In this document: positions 1-4,770 of the stretch, one piece after another | Layout of the letters: each line of letters opens with the position of its first letter | Numbering within the stretch: position 1 is the first letter of the stretch | NCBI GenBank assembly: GCA_011055275.1 | Contig: DSEZ01000017.1 | Location: 1-5,602, forward strand | DNA length: 5,602 nucleotides | Direction of reading: 5' to 3' | Source: Thermoprotei archaeon | Lineage (GTDB): Archaea > Thermoproteota > Thermoprotei_A > Marsarchaeales > UBA168 | Notes under the pieces: model-generated | What the model saw: only the letters and a program-made list of their open reading frames with translations | Database searches by the model: none | Told to the model about the DNA's origin: nothing | Position numbers and translations under genes: made by a program

Positions 1-472
1 ACACCACCCATTTATCTGTTATACCGGCGCAAAAATCGGGTTCAATTTCGCTCCACGGCTTCTTGAGAAGAGCCGCTAGCTTTACGCTTGCCGCTTCGTC
101 CTCAAGCTCCTTCTTTACGAAAGCCATGGTCTTTCCGCTATCTATTATGTCGTCAACTATTAGCACGTTCTTGTTCTTAAAGTTCCCCTCGGGTTTTTGA
201 ACTACCTTTATCTCATCCCTTTCGTTTATACCGCTGTAATACTTTATCCCATAAACGTAGAAATCCCTCACCAAAAGCATGTCCGAGATTATGCGCGCGG
301 GAATTATACCCCCTCTGGATATGCCTATAATGGCATCAACCCTGTAAGACCCGGAGAGAATCGCCTTTGCCACTTTGGATGATAATATCATGACATCTTC
401 CCAGCTTATCTCTTGAAGCTGTGGTCTACTCTCCTTGTAAACGGTCTCCATATTTTCTTTGCCACTTGACAT
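1..472 (-). CDS. Purine-type phosphoribosyltransferase, partial (C-terminus beyond left edge)
   Basis: Type I phosphoribosyltransferase, probably of the hypoxanthine/xanthine/guanine group that makes nucleotides from free purine bases and PRPP in the cytoplasm. The visible 157 residues were read from the reverse strand; the frame is open to the left edge, so the C-terminus is missing. Residues 103-116 form the PRPP-binding loop VLIVDDIIDSGKTM, with its acidic pair D107-D108 and the SGKT phosphate loop. An upstream SRGG (residues 52-55) fits the pyrophosphate-binding loop, and 'YGIKYYSG' with a charged stretch fits the flexible hood. The start used is ATG at 472; ATG at 451 (residue 8) is equally possible and better fits the TATA-like element just upstream. 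It is divergent from the ORF at 612. The fold assignment is firm; the exact base specificity cannot be told because the hood and C-terminus are incomplete. Confidence 0.9.
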   Translation of the reverse strand, partial: MSSGKENMETVYKESRPQLQEISWEDVMILSSKVAKAILSGSYRVDAIIGISRGGIIPARIISDMLLVRDFYVYGIKYYSGINERDEIKVVQKPEGNFKNKNVLIVDDIIDSGKTMAFVKKELEDEAASVKLAALLKKPWSEIEPDFCAGITDKWVV

Positions 473-482
473 ATAACTTTTT
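471..482 (-). promoter_or_regulatory. TATA-like element for the phosphoribosyltransferase
   Basis: The reverse strand reads AAAAAGTTATAT here, an archaeal TATA-box-like stretch with an A-rich upstream side. Its centre lies about 23 nt before the ATG at 451, which suggests a leaderless transcript starting at that codon rather than at the upstream ATG at 472. This is inference from spacing only. Confidence 0.4.
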
Positions 483-611
483 CGCAACGACCACTTTTGC
501 CAACCTCTCAGGTTTGAGCCCACAATTTTACGGCCTTATCCCTAAATCGGGGCCCTCTCGATGGGATGCCCATGACAATGGGTAAAAGCGCCCCTGCAAG
601 CATCGTTAAAA

Positions 612-950
612 ATGAAGTCGGAGAAACGCTTCGTTTACGTGTTTCTTATAGACGATATGCTGGTATCTGTTTCCTTTAGAGGTAAGCTTGTATCGAACGC
701 GGACGCCAAGAGGTCAAGAGACTGGGCTGCCGTGACTGCTCTATCCACTTTTGGTGACGCGTCGTACATATTGCTCGTTGGGCCGCCTCCCTATCCTTCA
801 TGGCCCAAAAAAGAGATTCACGGCAGCTCGACCCTGTCCCTTCCTATCGGTTGCAGCGAGGAGTTTCGCGATCACTTTCAAGAAAGCCAAGGAGTTGCGA
901 CCCTTTTTCTTAAGCTGGCTCTAGAACTAAGTGGACTGGGCGGGGTTTGA
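612..950 (+). CDS. Unidentified small protein, convergent with tRNA-Ala
   Basis: I do not recognise this 112-residue ORF. It begins with ATG at 612; the in-frame upstream stop is at 573, and no earlier ATG exists. Composition looks protein-like: a hydrophobic strand near the N-terminus (residues 7-14), a second strand around VSVSF, a helix-like stretch, a strand ILLVG (53-57) followed by a proline-rich PPPYPSWP turn, and a hydrophobic C-terminal helix ending in GLGGV. This suggests a small alpha/beta protein; there is no signal peptide or clear membrane segment. Codon choice (AGG, AGA and ATA present) resembles the neighbouring genes. No good Shine-Dalgarno is seen; a weak TAAAA element at 583-587 lies about 27 nt upstream and would fit a leaderless message. 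The last six codons and the stop are antisense to the 3' end of the tRNA gene, so either the C-terminus is real and overlaps the tRNA, or the ORF is chance. Confidence 0.5.
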   Translation: MKSEKRFVYVFLIDDMLVSVSFRGKLVSNADAKRSRDWAAVTALSTFGDASYILLVGPPPYPSWPKKEIHGSSTLSLPIGCSEEFRDHFQESQGVATLFLKLALELSGLGGV

Positions 951-1023
951 ACCCGCGACCTCTCGGATGCGAACCGAGCGCTCTCTGGCCGCTATGCGGT
1001 CTTCCAGGCTGAGCTACCAGCCC
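932..1023 (-). tRNA. tRNA-Ala(CGC) with an intron in the D-arm
   Basis: The reverse strand folds as a full cloverleaf after removal of 18 nt. The acceptor stem is GGGCTGG/CCAGTCC, including the G3-U70 wobble that defines alanine tRNA. The D-stem is GCTC/GAGC with loop AGCCTGGAA (A14, G18-G19, A21). The anticodon stem is CTCGG/CCGAG with loop TTCGCAT, giving anticodon CGC at 969-971, which reads GCG. The variable loop is AGGTC, and the T-arm is GCGGG-TTCAAAC-CCCGC. G15 and C48 can form the Levitt pair. The discriminator base is A73 (position 932), and CCA is not encoded, so it would be added post-transcriptionally. Mature length is 74 nt before CCA. No TATA box lies directly upstream; the nearest good one is at 1178-1188, so the tRNA is probably co-transcribed with the structured leader at 1024-1158. 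Confidence 0.93.
983..1000 (-). other. 18-nt tRNA intron in the D-arm
   Basis: An extra 18 nt interrupts the tRNA between the D-loop and the 3' side of the D-stem (about position 22/23; repeated bases allow 20/21 to 23/24 with the same product). In the precursor, exon CTGG pairs with CCAG at the intron 3' end as a 4-bp helix. Next to it is a 4-nt AAGA bulge, then an inner CCGC-ATA-GCGG hairpin. The 3' junction lies in AGA after CCAG. This resembles a relaxed bulge-helix-bulge, the substrate of the archaeal tRNA splicing endonuclease. Cutting AG|A in both bulges restores CTGGAAGAGCG, a normal D-arm. Splicing is inferred, not shown. Confidence 0.82.
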
Positions 1024-1158
1024 ACAGTGAACTGCTCCGCCCTTACGGGCGCAGCTTCCCGCTTCCTTCGGCAGGGCTCGCAACCGCAACGGCTGCGCTC
1101 GCCTTACCGTCCGCGGGCATCTCGCCTGCGTTCCACAGGCAAAGCCCTATTGGGCAAC
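1024..1158 (-). ncRNA. Candidate structured ncRNA, co-transcribed leader of tRNA-Ala
   Basis: About 135 nt between a strong TATA box and the tRNA 5' end, roughly two-thirds G+C and richer than the flanking genes. On the reverse strand it forms five consecutive hairpins. (1) GCCC-AATA-GGGC, 1155-1144. (2) GCCTGT-GGAAC-GCAGGC, 1140-1124. (3) A 9-bp stem with one bulged G, made of CCGC plus GACGG against CCGTT plus GCGG, 1116-1084, with a 14-nt loop. (4) CCTGC/GCGGG, 1075-1058. (5) A two-part stem AGCTGC-GCCC-GTAA-GGGC with a GGA bulge and closing GCAGTT, 1056-1030, capped by a GNRA loop. RNase P cleavage at the tRNA 5' end would leave its 3' end at 1024. I see no RNase P RNA core motifs, 5S rRNA pattern, SRP helix 8, C/D boxes or H/ACA signature, so the function is unknown. 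A coding role is unlikely. It could instead be only an unusually structured tRNA leader. Confidence 0.6.
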
Positions 1159-1177
1159 ATATCTGTTTTTCGCATAG

Positions 1178-1188
1178 CTTATAAATTT
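1178..1188 (-). promoter_or_regulatory. Archaeal TATA box for the ncRNA-tRNA transcript
   Basis: The reverse strand reads AAATTTATAAG, close to the ideal archaeal box A, preceded by a purine-containing BRE-like stretch (GAC). The expected transcription start, about 23-27 nt downstream, falls at G1158 or G1155, just before the first hairpin. No comparable box lies nearer to the tRNA. Confidence 0.75.
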
Positions 1189-1291
1189 GTCGCGTTTCTT
1201 TGAGGACCTCTGTATCGTTTAAAGTTTAATGCCAGTCATCTGCCGCTTTGGTAACGGCCGCAATCTGAAACGAGCATCCCATTAAACGACC
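1189..1291. other. Intergenic stretch, no gene seen
   Basis: Between the NAD kinase stop and the ncRNA promoter. It holds an AT-rich TTTAAAGTTTAA at 1218-1229, possibly a second promoter element, but I see no convincing ORF, hairpin terminator or long T-run on either strand. Confidence 0.5.
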
Positions 1292-2098
1292 TTACACAAG
1301 CCTTGATTCGAGCTTTCTGTAAAGACCGGAGAATGAAAACGGCTTCACGCGTATGAACTTCGCCCTTTCCCTTGATAGCCTAACGGATACCTCACGTGCT
1401 CCGCATGCAATCCTTTCGCCGTCGATGACTAGGGCTATGTTCTCATGGGCGATTATGCTCACCTCGGAATCCCCTATCACAAACGGGCGGATACCCCAGA
1501 AAAAGGGAGCCACTGGTACCACGACCATGGCAACCAAAGAGGGATCGACCAATGGACCACCTGCCGAAAACGCGTAAGCCGAGGAACCCGTTGGAGTTGC
1601 CACGATTATCCCGTCTCCCCTAGCCTTGAACAGGTAATGCCCTCCTACCCTTAGCGTTATGAGGGCGCTCTTGCCTATTTCAGACGACTTTACGAGGACC
1701 TCGTTGAGCGCAGTCCTGTTCTCGCTTTCCAAAAGCGCTCTTTCTTCAACCATAAAATCTCCCTTCAAGACCTTTGGCAACCACCCATCAAGCTCCTCGG
1801 GCTCCAATTCAGAGAGTGCCCCCAAACCACCGTAGTTCACTGAAAGAAAGGGCACTGATGCATTCCCTACCTTAGCCCTTGCCCGCAAAAGCGTCCCGTC
1901 TCCTCCCAGCGATATTATAATAGAGGGCTTTCTGCTAGCCTCTAGTTTCTCTATTTCAGAAAGCCTAACTACCTCTATGCCCATACTTTCAGCGAGCGAA
2001 GCAACTTTGTTTTCAGCTTCCTGTGCTGCCTTGCTTCCAGGCCTATGAGATAAGTATAAGATCTCCACGCCCTTGCTCCATCTGGTGTATTTCTCCAT
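1292..2098 (-). CDS. NAD kinase (ATP-NAD/polyphosphate-NAD kinase family)
   Basis: Cytoplasmic enzyme that phosphorylates NAD to NADP. The 268-residue product (from ATG 2098) is the usual length for archaeal members. Motifs in order: SLGGDGTLL (GGDGT near residues 65-69), the conserved nucleotide-binding loop SVNYGGLGAL, an ALNEV motif with the substrate-binding Asn-Glu (about 130-133), then GDGIIVATPTGSSAYAFSAGGP (first 20: GDGIIVATPTGSSAYAFSAG) near 161-182, which is the hallmark block of the family, and a late DGE. The loop after VN reads GGLGAL where many homologues have GRLGFL. A TTG two codons upstream (2104) is in frame; I prefer ATG 2098 because a TATA-like element at 2116-2124 fits a leaderless start there. 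It lies 62 nt after DUF655 on the same strand, so partial co-transcription with that operon is possible. Confidence 0.92.
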   Translation of the reverse strand: MEKYTRWSKGVEILYLSHRPGSKAAQEAENKVASLAESMGIEVVRLSEIEKLEASRKPSIIISLGGDGTLLRARAKVGNASVPFLSVNYGGLGALSELEPEELDGWLPKVLKGDFMVEERALLESENRTALNEVLVKSSEIGKSALITLRVGGHYLFKARGDGIIVATPTGSSAYAFSAGGPLVDPSLVAMVVVPVAPFFWGIRPFVIGDSEVSIIAHENIALVIDGERIACGAREVSVRLSRERAKFIRVKPFSFSGLYRKLESRLV

Positions 2099-2115
2099 AC
2101 CCAAAATACGTTGAA

Positions 2116-2124
2116 CTTAAAAAC
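2116..2124 (-). promoter_or_regulatory. TATA-like / T-rich element before NAD kinase
   Basis: The reverse strand reads GTTTTTAAG. The TTTTTAAG is TATA-like and lies about 22 nt before ATG 2098. The T5 run could equally act as a weak terminator for the upstream DUF655 operon. Both roles are inferred. Confidence 0.35.
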
Positions 2125-2160
2125 GCTTTCTGACTGACGTCAAGGCGCAGGCGTAGCGCT

Positions 2161-2793
2161 TCAACTACTAGAAGCTTGCCACGCTGAAAGTCGGCGTGTG
2201 ACGGGCCTTCTGTAATAGCGGACAAACAACCTGAAGTTATCTTTGCCCTGCATTTCCTCGATTATCCTTTTCTTTATGGCCTGCGCCACGTTCTTCACAC
2301 CAACCCTCTTCTCAAAGTCCTCGAAGGACTGAAAGGGGGCCATCTTGCGCTCATCCAGCGCCTTCCACATAATCTTCTTCCCTATCCCCGGGATAAGCTC
2401 AAGTTGATGAAGCCTAGTGGTTATGGGCGAGGAATTGTTGAGGAAGTTGACGAAGTCTTTTTCCCTCTGCTTGATCAAATTATCAAGGACCTCGTCAAGC
2501 GTTTTCTTTGCCGCGGGGGTGAGGTCGTCGTAGGATATTATACCGTCTACCCTTATGTAATTATAACTCACGTCCGGTCCAACGTATATCCTCTCGCCCG
2601 GTTTGACTTGCCCCAATGCCGGTCCAGGGGTCGCCTCGAACAAGGTGAAGTAAAATTCGCCCATGGCTTGTATTATGGGTGTGGGCGATTGGCGATTAGA
2701 GTAGGGGTTGCCATATGGCAAGTAATCCAACACTATGGCGTACTCTTCGTTTATCCTTATGTGCCCCCTTCTTCCCCTATCTCTTTCGCTCAA
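2161..2793 (-). CDS. DUF655 family protein with helix-hairpin-helix motif
   Basis: A 210-residue archaeal protein of the DUF655 family, recognised from EEYAIVLDYLPYGNP near the N-terminus, the GERIYVGP block (66-73) and a helix-hairpin-helix LIPGIGKK (133-140) followed by a helical region rich in Lys/Arg. The N-terminal part probably forms a beta-rich, OB-like fold and the C-terminal part probably binds nucleic acid; its precise role is not known. The C-terminal tail is basic (RYYRRPVTRRL). The start is TTG at 2793: no ATG is available before the conserved region, and GGGGGA at 2801-2806 sits 7 nt upstream. It lies 17 nt after rpoF and is the last gene of the operon before NAD kinase. In many archaea a KsgA-type rRNA dimethyltransferase follows DUF655; it is not here. 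Confidence 0.88.
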   Translation of the reverse strand: MSERDRGRRGHIRINEEYAIVLDYLPYGNPYSNRQSPTPIIQAMGEFYFTLFEATPGPALGQVKPGERIYVGPDVSYNYIRVDGIISYDDLTPAAKKTLDEVLDNLIKQREKDFVNFLNNSSPITTRLHQLELIPGIGKKIMWKALDERKMAPFQSFEDFEKRVGVKNVAQAIKKRIIEEMQGKDNFRLFVRYYRRPVTRRLSAWQASSS

Positions 2794-2800
2794 TCGCTCT

Positions 2801-2806
2801 TCCCCC
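2801..2806 (-). promoter_or_regulatory. Ribosome-binding site supporting the TTG start of DUF655
   Basis: The reverse strand reads GGGGGA, 7 nt before TTG 2793. It decides the start because there is no ATG before the conserved domain. Confidence 0.6.
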
Positions 2807-2810
2807 TAAC

Positions 2811-3164
2811 TCACCCGTTTACCGAGGCTTGCTTGGGGGGCAAGTACTTCTCCACCACGGAAAAGAGCTCTCCAAGCTTTTCCAGCGGGCTTATCGCTTG
2901 CTCATGCGCTAAAAACGGGAGCAACTCATCCCTTGTACTGGGCAGCGAATTAGCTATTGACACCGCCGTCGGAACGCTGACCCCCTTGCTAACCAGCTCA
3001 TTAACCAGCTCTCTTGATTTTTCGGCCGTGAGCTTTGAGAACTTAGTGAGGTACTCCTGTACTATGGCGTCCTCGTAGTTTGTGGTTACGGCGATCCTAC
3101 CATAGTACTGGCTGGCCTCAGATATCGTTATTTCCTTCTTCTCCAGTATCTTCAAAAGAACCAC
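2811..3164 (-). CDS. rpoF: DNA-directed RNA polymerase subunit F (Rpo4/Rpb4)
   Basis: Subunit of the archaeal RNA polymerase stalk, which pairs with Rpo7 (RpoE) and helps open-complex formation and processivity. The 117-residue product is all-helical and of normal length. Residues 5-16 (KILEKKEITISE) match the family's N-terminal tip, followed by the QEYLTKFSKLTAEKSRELVNELV helix region (36-58). The C-terminal block has LPSTRDELLPFLA and the LGELFSVVEKYLP helix, equivalent to the HRDC-like bundle. The start used is GTG at 3164, directly abutting the L21e stop TAG. However, GGTGGT overlaps this codon and could act as a ribosome-binding site for the in-frame TTG at 3155, giving a protein three residues shorter. 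It sits between rpl21e and DUF655 in the standard archaeal order. Confidence 0.93.
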   Translation of the reverse strand: MVLLKILEKKEITISEASQYYGRIAVTTNYEDAIVQEYLTKFSKLTAEKSRELVNELVSKGVSVPTAVSIANSLPSTRDELLPFLAHEQAISPLEKLGELFSVVEKYLPPKQASVNG

Positions 3165-3452
3165 CTATGCGGCCGGCCTTATGTGCACTGGTGAAACGGT
3201 GAGCTTAGCGCTCCTCTTACCAAGAGGGATGGCAACCACGTAGCACCTACCCTTCTTCTCGATTACCTGCCCCACTTTTCCCTGGTACCTAGTGTGGGGC
3301 ATTCCCTCGTAAACTCCAGGCCATATGTCGATGATGACTTTCTGTCCCTCATTATAAGTGGCAAGCCACCTTCTAAGGGGAGGAAAGCCGGCCTTCTCTC
3401 CATCCTTTCCCAGTGCACTTCTACCTTTTCTCCTATATCCCTTGGCTTTCAA
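3165..3452 (-). CDS. rpl21e: Large ribosomal subunit protein L21e
   Basis: Archaeal/eukaryotic-type ribosomal protein of the 50S subunit (eL21). At 95 residues it has the family length. It shows the basic N-terminus GYRRKGR (5-11), the core EGQKVIIDIWPGVYEGMPH, and the family signature GMPHTRYQGKVG (50-61), followed by KGRCYVVAI and a C-terminal VSPVHIRP. The start is TTG at 3452, inside the end of Pus10 (20-nt overlap); GAGG at 3459-3462 is 6 nt upstream. The overlap with Pus10 and the abutting start of rpoF suggest translational coupling. Confidence 0.95.
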   Translation of the reverse strand: MKAKGYRRKGRSALGKDGEKAGFPPLRRWLATYNEGQKVIIDIWPGVYEGMPHTRYQGKVGQVIEKKGRCYVVAIPLGKRSAKLTVSPVHIRPAA

Positions 3453-4770
3453 ATGGGTCCTCTACCTCCATAACATCTAATAACTTACATTTAAGCGATT
3501 TTCCTATTTTACTCGACAAGCTCGGTAAAGTCCTACCGCCGTCACCGCTTATTAACTCCTTTATGTACGTACCTCCTTCGGCTTTCACTAAAAACTTAAG
3601 CGTTTTTGAGTCAACTCTTTCTACTTTGAGCTCGTAAATGGTCTTCCTTCTAACGAGGTCAGCCCTTCTCCTGCTCACCCTAGTGGGCGTGCGCTGGATT
3701 ATTTCAACTCCGTTAAAGGCCGAGTTCAGAATTGATATATCGTCATCGGTTATGTCCTCAGCGCTCTCGATCACTCCTTCGTAAGTTTTCTTGCTCTTTT
3801 CCTCTCCCTTAACCAAGCTCACCGCTTCCTTTCCCACGAGCTTTAATCCCCTGACTTCCACCTTACCCCCTGAGTGCTCCTTTATGGCCTCTTCCGCTGA
3901 GCTCAGGTCAAGCTGCCTTATCTTTGGGCTGAGAAGTTCCATAACGAAAGGTCTTCCACTACCCAGCATCCTCGCATCCACGTCTTCCCTACCGGCGGCA
4001 TGTATCTTTTCGCCCTCCGCCTTTGCCAGAGGTACAAGCACGGCCGCTATTTCTTCCTCAACCGACGTCGGGTACTTCTTACCGGTGAAGTTGCAGTGAG
4101 GACACCCCTTTCCATGGCAGTAACTGCAAAGCCATTTTGACTGAGGTATTCCCCTTTCCAGCTTCAAGTACCGCCCGTAAACGTAGACCGGAGAGATGTT
4201 CAGCGAGACCGTCATGGAAAGCGGATGAACCTCCACTATCACATCTGGACTCTTGAGCTCAACTTCCTTTCCTGTAGCTGCGGATATGGCCTTCCCGACT
4301 TCCCTATTAATCTCCCATTTTATCGACTCGTATCCCTCGAGGCCGTTATTCACGGCTAGCGCCTCTTCTTTTTTCATTATGGACTCAGCCCCAACTGTTG
4401 CCACCAGGAAAGTGTTCCACTGGATTTCCGACAGCTGCGATAGGGCATCCTTGACGGCATCGGCCAGCTTATCCAGCACGCCACCGCAGACATCGCAGCT
4501 CTTCGGCTGTTCGCTTACCTCCCGACCCTCAAACACCAGGGCCTTTAAGGCTGGCCCGTAAGCGCCGTTAGTCCACAGGACCCTAAGCGTCTCCTCTCCT
4601 CCGCTGGATATGTCCTTGTGCGCTTCCATTGTCAGCACGGCCTTTATCGCGGCTCCCCTCTCCTCGTTCTTTAGGCCTCTGCCATATCTCGCAAACATGC
4701 GGCCAAGGCAGTGGTCACAAAGAGGGTGCTCTTTCAAGAGCTGCAACGATTTGTCCAGTATCTCCATCAC
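3433..4770 (-). CDS. pus10: tRNA pseudouridine synthase Pus10
   Basis: Archaeal Pus10 makes pseudouridine 55 (and in many species 54) in the T-loop of tRNA. The 445-residue product has the N-terminal zinc-binding pairs C18-x2-C21 and C92-x2-C95, a THUMP-like region about 50-205, and a third cysteine cluster CSYCHGKGCPHC (C215, C218, C223, C226). The catalytic block GREDVDARMLGSGRPF lies at 260-275; the active aspartate is in the DVDAR motif. C-terminal hallmarks are QRTPTRVSRRRADL (359-372) and AEGGTYIKELISGDGGRT (397-414). GTG at 4770 abuts the SRP54 TAA, but the next codon is ATG (4767), which sits 6 nt after GGTGGT (4774-4779) and is probably the real start. The tRNA-Ala in this window has the T-loop TTCAAAC with U54 and U55 available as a substrate. 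Confidence 0.95.
   Translation of the reverse strand: MMEILDKSLQLLKEHPLCDHCLGRMFARYGRGLKNEERGAAIKAVLTMEAHKDISSGGEETLRVLWTNGAYGPALKALVFEGREVSEQPKSCDVCGGVLDKLADAVKDALSQLSEIQWNTFLVATVGAESIMKKEEALAVNNGLEGYESIKWEINREVGKAISAATGKEVELKSPDVIVEVHPLSMTVSLNISPVYVYGRYLKLERGIPQSKWLCSYCHGKGCPHCNFTGKKYPTSVEEEIAAVLVPLAKAEGEKIHAAGREDVDARMLGSGRPFVMELLSPKIRQLDLSSAEEAIKEHSGGKVEVRGLKLVGKEAVSLVKGEEKSKKTYEGVIESAEDITDDDISILNSAFNGVEIIQRTPTRVSRRRADLVRRKTIYELKVERVDSKTLKFLVKAEGGTYIKELISGDGGRTLPSLSSKIGKSLKCKLLDVMEVEDPFESQGI
3459..3462 (-). promoter_or_regulatory. Ribosome-binding site for L21e inside pus10
   Basis: GAGG on the reverse strand, 6 nt before the TTG start. It is embedded in the last codons of pus10 and supports the non-ATG start and the 20-nt gene overlap. 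Confidence 0.5.

Noticed and set aside
807..812. T6 run (minus strand) as the tRNA terminator
   Set aside because: It is about 120 nt beyond the tRNA 3' end and inside the opposite ORF; too distant to assign.
904..908. T5 run as a terminator for the plus-strand ORF
   Set aside because: It lies inside the ORF before its stop codon and has no clear stem; a role cannot be supported.
1024..1158. RNase P RNA or SRP RNA
   Set aside because: The RNase P CR-I (GAGGAAAGTC-like) and CR-V motifs are not found, and the GAAGGAAGC at 1069-1061 does not sit in an SRP helix 8 context; the region is also too short for ordinary forms of either.
931..1203. 90-residue plus-strand ORF beginning with GFEPATSR
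   Set aside because: It is antisense to the tRNA and the structured leader; GFEPATS is the typical spurious translation of a tRNA T-arm on the opposite strand.
2404..3078. 224-residue plus-strand ORF
   Set aside because: It lies opposite DUF655 and rpoF, both well-supported genes, and shows no family features.
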